Part shown: one piece after another, positions 34,301 to 45,644 of the stretch
Layout: each line of letters starts with the position of its first letter
Numbering within the stretch: the stretch's first letter is position 1
Assembly (NCBI RefSeq): GCF_001039355.2
Contig: NW_019773562.1
Location: 1-64,000 of the forward strand
From: Lingula anatina
Lineage: Eukaryota > Brachiopoda > Lingulata > Lingulida > Lingulidae
Reading direction: 5' to 3'
DNA length: 64,000 nt
Translations under genes and position numbers: made by a program
The notes under the pieces: model-generated
Database searches by the model: none
What the model saw: the letters and a program-made list of their open reading frames with translations, nothing else
What the model was told of the DNA's origin: nothing

Positions 34301-37300
34301 GACAATAGCATAAAAACTACTTTTTCAATCTATATGATTTTTTATCGACCGTTGACATTCAAAAATTAAGAGATGAAATGTCATGAAATACTACTTATGA
34401 AGGTTATATTCTCAATTACGCCAATTAAAGACTTACTCATAAAAAAGTAATGGAAAAAGAAAGAAAAAGGAAAGCCAAAGTTTTTTTTATTCGTGTGAGT
34501 GAACATATTGCTACTGAACTTCTGTTTTTCGTTTCAACTGCTTTTTCTTGGGGGGGGGGGGAGGGGGGGGGCAAGGATTCCGGATAAAGGGTTGGAAAAC
34601 GTGGGAAAGATAAAAATAAAATAAATTAAATATATATGCTTGAAAGTTAAAATAAAAAATTTATATCAAGCACTTTTTAATTGTTATTTATAAGTGTGCC
34701 ATGTCGTTTTCGTTTAATACGCAATCTATTTTACAGAATAAATGAGAGCAACACGCTTTTTTCATTTTCTCTTCTATTTTCATTACTGTGAAACACAGGT
34801 CACGGTGCTTGGATTTCTTCGAGTGTCCTTTCAATAAGCCATAAGTAGCCTCAATAAATAACTTCCTTGGGACAAGCTAATTCTAGCATGTAATAAATAG
34901 ATAAGACGTTAGGACTTGTGTAAGAACGTGTGCAAAAGCAGAGATGATAAGCTTAATCCTGACTACTTAAATCAGTGTTTGAAAAGGTGGAAAAACTGAC
35001 CATGCTATATTGACAAATTGACACGATGTCAAACAGTGTGTTCCATACTTTCGAGCTTAAGAGAGGGTTTGTGGATTTTCTACTGCCGCCAGTTACACGT
35101 AATTCCAGATATGCCTCTACACTTCACTGTACATGCCCCATTCTTGTAGCGATGCTTACTCAGTGTATTTACAATTTATACTTTTTGCAAAAAACAGAAA
35201 GTGTACCCAAAGACACTTGGAGTTAGTAAGTGTGTTTCCTTTGCCTTCTACCCCTTTACGTGCAGCTACATGTACGAAGTCACTTTTCCCATCTAAATAA
35301 AATGACGGCAACTCACCACGCAGATTCTTATGACCTTGTTTACCTCGATTTCCATCACCAAATCAGTTTTCGTACTGTAAGAATCAAATTACGCAATCAC
35401 TCGGTGAAAAGTGATAAACTCATTTTCAGCCGAAGAAGCGTCAAAGCGTGCGCCGTGCGATTTGTCACAAATAGAAATTGTGCCATGAATTTCAGTGATA
35501 GGGCCAGGTTGATGGGATTTTATTTTTGCCGTGAGCGAGTAGAATGTGAGAATATTCTTAGCACAAAAGTTAATAAAATAAACGATTAATTTAGCGAACG
35601 CATCCATTAGACAAAACATGATGAATCTAACTACACCTGGTTCGTCGGAGGGTTTTATTAGTGCTAGAAAATATTACGCAATCACTCTGAAAGTAGTGAT
35701 GAACTCAATCCCAACCAAAGAAGCGTCAATGGGTGCTTCATGTAAATTGTTCACCAAAAACAAATGCAAGGTTTAATTTCATTATGGGGTCTACAAGGGG
35801 AATCCCAAGCGGAAAGTATCTTGAGTAGTTAGGTGAGTCCTGACAATTTTGCCTTTCTTACACACAATATACTCATTTGATATCACCTTGATTTTCGTCG
35901 TCATACATGTAAAATGAAGCATAAGCTACTTAATGCCCCGATGTTAGTGTGCGTTTAGTGAGCCTTTCGATGCATCTATACGGTATATAAATTGAATGGT
36001 ATATAAATTCCAAAATGAAATGTTTAAAGTATATATACATATTAATACTGTTCTTAGTGATTCCTTTACACCTGTTCCTCGAGTCACCTATGCCAAACCT
36101 TCAAGAGTCACACCCCTTTTGTTGAATAGAACCCATCGCCAATGGTAAAGAACAATGTGTCATTATTATTATTATAATGATAAGATAAGACTGGGTTCCC
36201 ATAAACCTAGCGTACCAGCAGGATCGACATAACTCCGAGGGGATTCTTGGTAAATTGCATTCAGTTTAAGCGGTTTAAATGCCTGTCACGCCCATTGAAG
36301 CTGCTAAGAGGGTAATTACCTTTCGCGCATGCTTAAGCTGAATTCAATTTAGTGAAATACCCTCGGAGATGGATCGATCCTGCTAATACGATAGAGTTAT
36401 GAGAATGATCCCTTCGTCACAAAGAGAAACTTTATCAACCAAGGATCCATTTGTAAGCACCCCATCAACATCTGTCAAACCCCCTGTCAGGGAAAAAGGA
36501 AAAGACAATAGGAAGAAAGTTCCGACAAAAAGGTCTCATCATGTCCTTCATTTAGCATAATAACCTGATATAAAATCATCCGTAACCATTCAAAGTGCGT
36601 AGTGAAAACAATGACAATATGTCCGTTGTCTTTGGATTCTGTTAACAGCTTTATGTAAAAACATCTTTGGAAATTGATATACTCGACTTGCACACGGAAA
36701 AAATAATTCTGATAAGACTTTTGAATTCTGCTTTATGTGGCATCACTAATATCAAAGGTTAAAGTAGAAAAGATTGAGAAAAAAGTCGAAAAAATGAAAA
36801 AGAACATAAAAATTGCAATTCAAAAACAATTTCACATTTAAGAGACGGATATAAAAAGGGTTAAACAAAAAAAAAAGGGAATGAAAAAGTCCAAATTCGA
36901 ATGTGCAGTCAAATATTTAATGTTACTATTCTCAAGAAAATGTACAGGTTGAGTTTAGATACCAAGTCCCTAACTATTAATTTTATTCAGTAGATAATAT
37001 CTAAATTTAAGCCAAACATATGCTACAATCTTTTGCAGTAACACAACTCACGCCTATGAACCTTTTTTTACCAATTCAGTTGTGACAAGATTTAGATTTA
37101 TAATCGCTTGTGAAAAACGGCACTTACACAGCTCAATTTTCATGTGGCATCACAGATATCAAAGGTAAAGTTAAAGTAAGAAAAGTGACCAGACAACATA
37201 AAACAATGTAATTCAAAATCTATTTCACGTTGAAGAGAGGGTTGAACCTAGGGTTGAACAAAAAATTGCTTAATCTTGTCGCGCAAAGGAATGAAAAAAT

Positions 37301-37619
37301 CCTCAAATTGTTCAGCAGAAAAAATCAAAATTTTACACAATACTTTTGTGCTTTTCTTTAAAGTTGGAATCTCAATTGCTTTAACATTGCGTTGATACCT
37401 TTAAAAGTTTGGGAAACCTAACCTCAGTGTCAGCCAAGTCACCGACCCCGTATAAATGCCACGATAAAGAACTCATTAAAAAGCAGCCGCAAACAAAAAC
37501 GTGGCGTAAAAAATGAAAAGACAAACCTTCTTATCATTATTTCAAGAACACATATACCCTAATTTCGAAATAAGAAAAGGAGAAAAGAAGATACAAGTAC
37601 TCACGTTTTCTGCCTCCAT
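26553..37619 (-). CDS. SLC6 sodium/chloride-dependent transporter C with three alternative TM6 exons (complete)
   Basis: Glycine-transporter-type SLC6 gene. Exons in transcript order: 37605-37619 (MEAEN), 33534-33753, 33171-33302, 32696-32851, 32279-32426, 31970-32102, 31554-31688, then one of three TM6 exons (30991-31094, 30457-30560, 29471-29574), 28599-28723, 27958-28211, 27610-27709, 27317-27417, 26822-26983, 26553-26705 (stop TAA). With any one TM6 exon the sum is 1938 nt, 645 residues. TM1 has [14 protein letters not shown] with the Na1 Asn65. Loop 2 has the disulfide pair [10 protein letters not shown] and a Thr/Ser-rich glycosylated segment. TM7 is [11 protein letters not shown]8 is LLGFSSQF with Ser426 at the Na2 site. 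The tail ends [10 protein letters not shown]. Introns between TM5 and TM7 exons are enlarged to hold the extra exons. The first exon is proposed from phase and from similarity to gene B; a second copy of it lies at 41445-41459. The substrate is probably glycine or a related small amino acid, but the pocket differs from vertebrate GlyTs. Confidence 0.9.
28322..28364. repeat. (TTTA)n microsatellite in intron of gene C
   Basis: About eleven TTTA units between the TM7 and TM8 exons of gene C. Confidence 0.95.
29471..29574 (-). CDS. gene C alternative TM6 exon gamma (distal)
   Basis: 104 nt, acceptor ccag, donor gtagac. It encodes a 35-residue TM6 cassette from [14 protein letters not shown] through [15 protein letters not shown] to the codon split for Arg. 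The LeuT Ser256 position is Ser (GlyT2-like) and the LeuT Phe259 position is Ser. It is 27/35 identical to exon beta and 24/35 to exon alpha. The phase (0 in, 2 out) is the same as the other two variants. Confidence 0.88.
30457..30560 (-). CDS. gene C alternative TM6 exon beta (middle)
   Basis: 104 nt, acceptor aacag, donor gtattg. It encodes [14 protein letters not shown] followed by [20 protein letters not shown]. It keeps the Cl- ligands Gln and Ser, and has Ser at the GlyT1/GlyT2-discriminating position. 23/35 identical to exon alpha. The end RTNAF departs from the usual HNNCF/Y. Confidence 0.88.
30991..31094 (-). CDS. gene C alternative TM6 exon alpha (proximal)
   Basis: 104 nt, acceptor aatag, donor gtaaat. 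It encodes [14 protein letters not shown] followed by [20 protein letters not shown]. Gly at the discriminating position is the GlyT1 state; the other two cassettes have Ser. SFGKF replaces the widely conserved SYNKF/SFNKF, so the helix end may also differ. Same phases as beta and gamma. Confidence 0.88.
35389..35765 (+). repeat. direct repeat pair, 285-bp spacing, in intron 1 of gene C
   Basis: The stretch ttacgcaatcactc, then gtgat and aactca, then aagaagcgtcaa occurs at 35389 and again at 35674. It is diverged and non-coding. Confidence 0.6.
37605..37619 (-). CDS. proposed first coding exon of gene C, copy 1 (MEAEN)
   Basis: ATG GAG GCA GAA AAC followed by gtgagtact. Splicing to the exon at 33753 (acceptor tttccag) keeps the frame and reads [13 protein letters not shown] and onward. 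The intron would be 3.85 kb. A TATAAA word on the minus strand at about 37910 is a possible promoter element, but its distance makes that weak. Confidence 0.5.
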
Positions 37620-39063
37620 CTTTCCAGGTCGGGTTTCTCATGTGACGTGCGGTAGACGAGCAGCTTTACGTATCTGCAATGTCGCAACGCCAAATAAACA
37701 ACTCTGGTTGGTTATCTTAGACTATTAAAGCAGTCAAGTCTATCTGGCCAGCCGCACACCCCTTCCCTAAAGTAATCAAAATCTTAAGATAAACCCTGAT
37801 ATCAATCTGAAAACTTGGCGGCACGACAGAAAAACCTATTGATCGGTACCTCTGGATCCTGTGCTTGAAGTTCTACCTATGTCTACCCCAGTGTGATTGG
37901 GTAACATTTATACACACGCATATGCAGACCAGTGTCTCGACTGGTCTTTGGTCGCTCTCAGGCCGCATTCACAACAGCTGATTTACTAGTCCGTGGATCA
38001 AATATGGCCCACCCACTTGAATGCTTGTTGCGTAATTTCCCGCGAGAAATCGATTCAGTGTCTATTATGGCTTGGTCAAAGCATCAACCTTCACTTGATT
38101 GCAATCACCTAAAGTGATCAAGACCACCGACATCCATAATGATACGTGTGAACTTGGCCCTGTTCAGCAACTCGCTGAATATGTAGATATTTTATTAAGA
38201 ATACACTTTGAATCGCGATACACGTCTCTTACGCAGTGGCATCTCATAACAGCTATGTTAATTTCTATTGTTTTAACTGCAAGCGTGCCAGAATGCATCT
38301 TCTGATTGGAGTGCTTGGACAATTAATGGCTCAGCTTTGGAGGAATGTTGGTGGCCCCTTCCCGTTGAATGATAGAAGCAACGTCATATGACGAATTAAA
38401 TACTTTATATAAGGGAAACTGGACCAAACCTATCCGAGTTTACTATGAGATAGAGAGGTGGACATCAACTCATTTTACATCTTCGCGCAAATGAAGAATA
38501 TTGAAATGATTACTTTTGTATTTTTACTGATAACAACAGGAAAGTAGTTTTCAAAATTTAAATGTCAAAAAAAAAAGTCTCAATTAGAAAGAAAATTATG
38601 GACACAGTACAGATGTTGGGAATCTGCATATCTGAGAGGAAGAAAGGCAGAAGCACAGAGAATCTAAACGCTATCCAAAACAGACTCTTACCATCTATTT
38701 CTTATCAGCTGTTTAAACATTAAGCAAAACTGTAGGCCTATACGTAATAGTTCAATGAAGCATGGAAGTATAACAGTAATACTTCCATGATTGAAGAAAG
38801 TTATTCTGAATAAGGGCCATTGGATTTCTTCAAAAAATTATGATCATTATCATCGTCATCATAGTTTTAGCCATCACCCTGGGCGTTATCTAGATGACTG
38901 ATCCTTCTGCCAGTGCCTTCGCAACATAAGTGGACAGGGACTCTTCAAATTCCGGACAACCTCTAGGTCAAGCCGCCTCCTAGTTACGACAGTATTAGTA
39001 GATTTGTTACCTGTATATCTACTGGTCAGTAAATTGTGTAATCCCAAAAGTAAACAATGGGTC

Positions 39064-39104
39064 GGGCCCTCTTGTAAGGTTCTGGGGACGAATCTATTCG
39101 AGGG

Positions 39105-39143
<39 letters not shown>

Positions 39144-39170
39144 GTAACATTTATTTCCTACCAAAAGTTG
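39064..39170 (-). repeat. (ATT)n-containing retroelement-like tail, copy 1
   Basis: On the minus strand the order is ggaaataaatgttactttta, an (ATT)n run of about 12 units, then ccctcgaatagattcgtccc. The simple-repeat end resembles the 3' end of a non-LTR element. The copy at about 42904-43013 has roughly twice as many units. Confidence 0.4.
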
Positions 39171-39313
39171 GAGGGTACATACACAATACTAATCAGTTTA
39201 TTGTAAGAAAGACGTATTGGATATTAAAATATTCTCTAGAATACAGTCTTTTGTTTTAAGGGGTATCCTTTAAGACGACCTGTAATTTTTTTTTAATAAA
39301 GCAATATGTCTCN

Positions 39314-39605
39314 AAAAAGACGTATTTTCTAATATATTTCACTCTCTTGACATGGGAAAACAGTGGATGTTTCTATTTTCTATCACGTTTGGAAATCTGT
39401 CGTTTTTTGTTTTTTTTTTATGTCATAAAAAAGCGGAAAAAACGAAAAATAATCTCGTTTTTCCATTTTTCATTTTAAAAGGAAAAACGAAAATCAAGGT
39501 TGATTTTCCATTTCATTTTGACAATTTATCAAATGAAAAGGAAAAACGGCCGTTTTTTCATTTTCTGACGAAATGGAAATCACTTTGCCCCCCCATACAC
39601 CGACC
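39314..39605. repeat. low-complexity junction segment between duplicate copies
   Basis: About 290 bp that occur only once, between the two copies. It is composed of self-complementary cgtttttcc / ggaaaaacg words, which could form hairpins. It begins right after the N at 39313. It may be true junction sequence, an insertion, or a poorly resolved assembly join. Confidence 0.6.
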
Positions 39606-41444
39606 TATCTTGAGTAGTTAGGTGAGTCCTGACAATTTTGCCTTTCTTACACAAAATATACTCATTTGATATCACCTTGATTTTCGTCGTCATACATGTA
39701 AAATGTAGCATAAGCTACTGAATGCCCCGATGTTAGTGTGCGTTTAGTGAGCCTTTCGATGCATCTATACGGTATATAAATTGAATGGTATATAAATTCC
39801 AAAATGAAATGTTTAAAGTATATATACATATTAATACTGTTCTTAGTGACTCCTTTACACCTGTTTCTCTCGAGTCACCTATGCCAAACCTTCTAGAGCC
39901 ACACCCCTTTTGTTGAATAGAACCCATCGCCAATGGTAAAGAACAATGTGTCATTATTATTATAATGATAAGATAAGACTGGGTTCCCATAAACCTAGCG
40001 TACCAGCAGGATCGACACAACTCCGAGGGAATTCTTGGTAAATTGCATTCAGTTTAAGCGGTTTAAATGTCTGTCACGCCCATTGAAGCTGCTAAGAGGG
40101 TAATTACCTTTCGCGCATGCTTAAGCTGAATTCAATTTAGTGAAATATCCTCGATCCTGTTAATACGATAGAGTTATGGGAATGATCCCTAAGTCACAGA
40201 GAGAAACTTTATCAACCAAGGATCCGTTTGTAAGCACCCCATCAACATATGTCAAACCCCCTGTCAGGGGAAAAAGGAAAAGACAATAGGAAGAAAGTTC
40301 CGACAAAAAGGTCTCATCATGTCCTTCATTTAGCATAATAACCTGATATAAAATCATCCGTAACCATTCAAAGTGCTTAGTGAAAACAATGACAATATGT
40401 CCGTTGTCTTTGGATTCTGATGACAGCTTTATGTAGAAACATCTTTGGAAATTGATATACTCGACTTGCACACGGAAAAAATAATTCTGATAAGACTTTT
40501 GAATTCTGCTTTATGTGGAATCACAAATATCATTGGTAAGGTTAAAGTAGAAAAGATTAAGAAAAAAGTCGAAAAGGTGAAACAGAACATAAAAATCGCA
40601 ATCCAAAATCAATTTCACATTTAAGAGACAGGTATAAAAAAGGGTTAAACAATTGAAAAAATCCAAATTCGAATGTGCAGTCTGTGGTCTATGGTCAAAT
40701 TTTTGATGTTACTATTTCAAGAAAATGTTCAGGTTGAGTTTAGATACCAAGTCCCTAACTATCAATTTTATTCAGTAGATAATATCTAAATTTAACCCAA
40801 ACATATGCTACAATCTATTGCACTCAAGCAACTCACGCCTATGAACATTTTTTTTTACCAATTCGGTTGTGAATAGAAAGGCTTCAAGATTTAGATTTAT
40901 AATAGCTTGTGAAAAACGGCACTTACACAGCTCAATTTTCATGTGGCATCACAGATATCAAAGGTAAAGTTAAAGTAAGAAAAGTGACCAGACAACATTA
41001 AACAATGTAATTCAAAAACTATTTCACGTTGAAGAGAGGGATATAAAAATAGGGTTGAACAAAAAATTGCTTAATCTTGTCGCGCAAAGGAATGAAAAAA
41101 ATCCTCAGATTGAGTTTAGGTGCCATGCCAAGTCCATTACTATCAAATTGTTCGGCAGAAAAAATCAAATTTTTACACAGTACTTTTGTGCTTTTCTTTA
41201 AAGTTGGAATCTCAATTGCTTTAACATTGCGTTGATGCCTTTAAAAGTTTGGGAAACCTAACCTCAGTGTCAGCCAAGTCACCGACCCCGTATAAATGCC
41301 ACGATAAAGAACACATTAAAAAGCAGCCGCAAACAAAAACGTGACGTAAAAAATGAAAAGACAAACCTTCTTATCATTATTGCATGAACACATATACCCT
41401 ACTTTCGAAATAAAAAAAGAAGAAAAGAAGATACCAGTACTCAC

Positions 41445-41459
41445 ATTTTCTGCCTGCAT
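41445..41459 (-). CDS. possible alternative first exon of gene C, copy 2 (MQAEN)
   Basis: ATG CAG GCA GAA AAT followed by gtgagtact, at the position equivalent to 37605-37619. The start codon, length, phase and donor are all preserved despite substitutions. If the duplication is real, gene C has two promoters and two N-termini; if not, this is an allele. Confidence 0.4.
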
Positions 41460-42925
41460 CTTTCCAGGTCGGGTTTCTCATGTGACGTGCGGTAGACGAG
41501 CAGCTTTACGTATCTGCAATGTCGCAACGCCAAATAAACAACTCTGGTTGGTTATCTTAGACTATTAAAGCAGTCAAGTCTATCTGGCCGGCCGCACACC
41601 CCTTCCCTAAAGTAATCAAAATCTTAAGATAAACCCTGATATCAATCTGAAAACTTGGCGGCACGACAGAAAAACCTATTGATCGGTGCCTCTGGATCCT
41701 GTGATTGAAGTTCTACCTATGTCTACCCCAGTGTGATTGTGTAACATTTATACACACGCATATGCAGACCAGTGTCTCGACTGGTCTTTGGTCGCTCTCA
41801 GGCCGCATTCACAACAGCGGATTTACTAGTCCGCGGATCAAATATAGCCCACCCACTTGAATGCTTGTTGCGTAATTTCCCGCGAGAAATCGATTCAGTG
41901 TCTATTATGGCTTGGTCAAGACATCAACCTTCACTTGATTGCAATCACCTAAAGTGATCAAGACCACCGACATCTATAATGATACGTGTGAACTTGGCCC
42001 TGTTCAGCAACTCGCTGAATATGTAGATATTTTATTAAGAATACACTTTGAATCGCGATACACGTCTCTTACGCAGTGGCATCTCATAACAGCTATGTTA
42101 ATTTCTATTGTTTTAACTGCAAACGTGTCAGAATGCATCAGAGTGCTTGGACAATGGCTCAGCTTTGGAGGAATGTTGGTGGCCCATTCCCGTTGAATGA
42201 TAGAAGCAATGTCATATGACGAATTAAATACTTTATACAATGGAAACTGGACCGAACCTATCTAATCCGTGTTTACTATGAGATAGAGAGGTGGACATCA
42301 ACTCATTTTATACTGAAATGAAGAATATTGAAATGATTACTTTTGTATTTTTACTGATAACAACAGGAAAGTAGTTTTCAAAATTTAAATGTAAAAAAAA
42401 AAGTCTCAATTAGAAAGAAAATTATGGACACAGTACAGATGCTGGGAATCTGCATATCTGAGAGGAAGAAAGGCAGAAGCACAGAGAATCTAAACGCTAT
42501 CCAAAACAGACTCTTACCATCTATTTCTTATCAGCTGTTTAAACATTAAGCAAAACTGTAGGCCTGTACGTTCAATGAAGCATGGAAGTATAACAGCTAT
42601 ACTTTCATGATTGAAGAAAGTTATTCTGAATAAGGGCCATTAGATTTCATCAAAATATTATGATCATTATCACCGTCATCATAGTTTTAGCCATCACCCT
42701 GGACGTTATCTAGTAGATGACTGATCCCCCTGCCTGTGCCTTCGCAACATAAGTGGACAGGGACTCTTCAAATTCCGGACAACCTCTAGGTCAAGCCGCC
42801 TCCTAGTTACGGCAGTATTAGAAGCTTTGTTACCTGTATCTACTGGTCAGTAAATTGTATAATCCCAAAAGTAAACAATGTGTCGGGCCCTCTTGTAAGG
42901 TTCTGGGGACGAATCTATTAGAGGG

Positions 42926-42996
<71 letters not shown>
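42926..42996. repeat. (AAT)n microsatellite
   Basis: A pure trinucleotide run of roughly 23 units within duplication copy 2. It produces a spurious Tyr-rich open frame on the minus strand. Confidence 0.95.
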
Positions 42997-42997
<1 letters not shown>

Positions 42998-43199
42998 GTA
43001 ACATTTATTTCCTACCAAAAGTTGGAGGGTACATACACAATACTAATCAGTTTATTGTAAGAAAGACGTATTGGATATTAAAATATTCTCTAGAATACAT
43101 TGTCTTTTGTTTTAAGGGGTATCCTTTAAGACGACCTGTAATTTTTTTTAAATAAAGCAATATGTCACATTTTATGCGATACTTGATATTTAATGCAAA

Positions 43200-44615
43200 G
43201 TTTAAATGTGCCACATTTTACGACAAGCGCAGATCCTTTTCACACATCAGGAAGTAATTAAGAACTATTTTATCAATTTCTGGATTTTGCAAGTTATTCT
43301 AGAAACTAGGGTACCACTGAGTTGTGTTATGAAAATAATAATAATAAAAAAAAAACTGCCAACTTTTTATGGGATGAGAGAGCCGACTTTTACAAACAAT
43401 TTTAACAATTTTACTTTTATAGATATCTCAAGATTCATTGTAGTCATATATTTCAAACACTATCGCTAAGCAGATTTTTTCAAATTTTTTTCTTAATTGT
43501 TAAAAGGTAATTATGTCTTGAAAAATTCTGTACATAGATTCTTTGTAAGACGAGGGCCAGTGCCAGGTGGTCATTCATTATGTTAAAATTCTCGCCACGT
43601 CACTTTCTTCCGAAAGGTGGACCTTTCTGTGAAATTTTATTGCACGACAAGACGAACTCTCTTTAAAAATTGTCGCACGGGGATTTTTATTCATTTACCT
43701 CGATTTCGACCCTTTAAAGAAAAAAATCGGCAGTCAACAAAAATGAAATGTCGTGGAATTTCCATTTCACTTACATAATCTTATAAAAGAAAAACAAATG
43801 TCGACGGCGGAATAAAACGAGGTTCAAAAACAGTGGCCTTAATACGTTTTAAACATATTTTCTTGTTTATAGCATCCCTTTAGTTTTTATTTACTTGGTC
43901 ACAATTTTGCTGGCCCACTTTTCTCCAACCCCACCCTCCCAATCTTTCGTTGCTCCAACCCACAGTATAATCGGTTTTCATACCGTGCCGTCAAATCTTA
44001 TCAGCCAGTGAAACAAGGTCAGTAATTTTCCATCCTCCGTCAAGCAACTACGGCGATCACTAAACCCCCTCACGATTTGTCTGTGAATTCAGTGGTGTTA
44101 ATTTCTCTGCATAGTTTGGTATCTTAGTAATAAGCTGCGACAGGTCAGATGTAATAGTACTTTATCTTCAGGGACGGATAGTAACTTCCTAAGTTAACTT
44201 CCCAAGTTCCGTTCCCTCAGCGTTACGTTGTCTGAACTCGCTGGCAATACAATGACATTCAGGCAGTAACGTTTTTCCATGCGGGTTCTAAAACATGCTT
44301 GTACATAAAAATTTTATTTACAAGTACCTTTTTGCGAGTGACACATTTATAAGTGCCAATCCCACCTTTGAAACGAAAATGGAAAGTTTGGATGCGTCAT
44401 CAATTAGTACTTTGACTGGTGACGCCGTTAAAAATCCGGTTAGTACCGGTACATGTATCTTCCAGATCTGCATTTTTTTCGGCAATGCTTTTATTTGCTT
44501 CTAGCTTGATTGCAAGGGTGTGCTTAGAAATCACTGCATTCTTTCTTAAAGGTTTTTGCGAGGGACCAAATGTGACATTTGTGTAACGAGTTGAAACGTA
44601 CAACGTAAAAAAAAA

Positions 44616-44660
<45 letters not shown>

Positions 44661-45603
44661 CCAAACATAGGATAAAAGGCACACAAAAACATACATTTTA
44701 ATCTTTTCAAAATTAAACAACAAAAACCACCACATATAATCTATACCAAAGTGTTTGCTCATTGGTGTATTACCTCTGCAGGGGGGGTATATATAGGGGT
44801 GCACAAAAATTCATCAACAGAATTATAAGATATATAGAATGTGAGTTCTTCTTTCAAATCATGTAATCCCTTCAATGTAACCACTGTTTGAAGCTCCACC
44901 AAACACAGTCAAAAATGCAGTTTTAAAAGGTAGTAATGCAGCTCCAAGTGCCATAGCCTAAATGCACGTGCCTACTCCAACAGCATATATTCTGAACTCA
45001 GCTCATTCTGAGACAAGTTTAGTTATTGTATATTTTTTTAAACCACAGTAGGAGCTATAAATCAAACAATATAATAAGTTCCTTTGTATGACCTTTTTAT
45101 TAGATAAATTGATATTTTGTAGAATTTAGAGGCTAAGAAATGCCAGAGGTCGTCTTATTGACGTGCTCCTCATATCATATCATATATGTTTTATTCCCGT
45201 GCTCAATAGGAGCAGAAAACAATCATAACATCCAGAGTCTTTTATTATCTTCTCTATTTTATGCAGAGCTCTGTGACTCAGACTTTACCCATTTGCTGTG
45301 GCACAGTAGGAAACTTGGAGTCTGTTAAAACATAGCACAATGAAGTAGCACAGCCCGAGACCTCTATCACAATTTTGATTGAATTCAAAGACTGAAGATA
45401 GTGACAAGTGTACTTTTAGCTACTAATGTGAAATTCTTCACTCATTCTACACTCTTCGTAGATTAAATTAAACACACACACACACACAGTTTGGCTCCAT
45501 TCAATTGAAACCCTATCCTTTCTTTGTCATTATTGTACTGAAAATGTAAAGAATCGCATCTCTTTAAGAAGTCCAAAGGTTGCCAGCAAGTATTATGGTT
45601 GTT
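43200..45603. other. intergenic region between the duplication and the MAIP1-like gene
   Basis: No gene is recognised. One exon-like start stands at 44380-44439 (see rejected items). An (AAT)n run lies at about 44621-44660 and a (CA)n run at about 45472-45487. Confidence 0.55.
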
Positions 45604-45609
45604 TTTATT
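45604..45609 (-). terminator. poly(A) signal of the MAIP1-like gene
   Basis: AATAAA on the minus strand, 36 nt past the stop codon at 45645-45647. Confidence 0.55.
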
Positions 45610-45644
45610 GATTATCACCACTATCCTTGCCGTTTCAGATCCAA

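Larger units (their letters stand above)
35817..39312 (+). repeat. segmental tandem duplication, copy 1
   Basis: About 3.5 kb, collinear with 39606-43165 at high identity with small indels; matching points at 37513/41353 and 37932/41772 are exactly 3840 bp apart. It contains the proposed first exon of gene C (minus strand, 37605-37619). Short open frames in both copies are not recognisable proteins. The copy ends beside the only undetermined base of the window (39313). Confidence 0.9.
39606..43165 (+). repeat. segmental tandem duplication, copy 2
   Basis: Second copy of 35817-39312, starting with the same tatcttgagtagttaggtga and ending at the same caatatgtc. Differences are scattered substitutions, small indels and a longer (AAT)n tract (about 42926-42996). 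Divergence looks comparable with allelic variation in many marine invertebrates, so a mis-assembled second haplotype is possible. Confidence 0.9.

Noticed and set aside
37513-38305. Open frames of 60-70 codons conserved between the two duplication copies
   Set aside because: Conservation reflects the recent duplication. The frames differ by ordinary substitutions and indels, show no family match, and one is antisense to the proposed first exon of gene C.
44380-44439. Exon-like start ATGGAAAGTTTGGATGCG and onward, ending at a gttagt donor
   Set aside because: Kozak context and donor are plausible, but no downstream plus-strand exon could be found before the minus-strand MAIP1-like gene, so there is no gene to attach it to.
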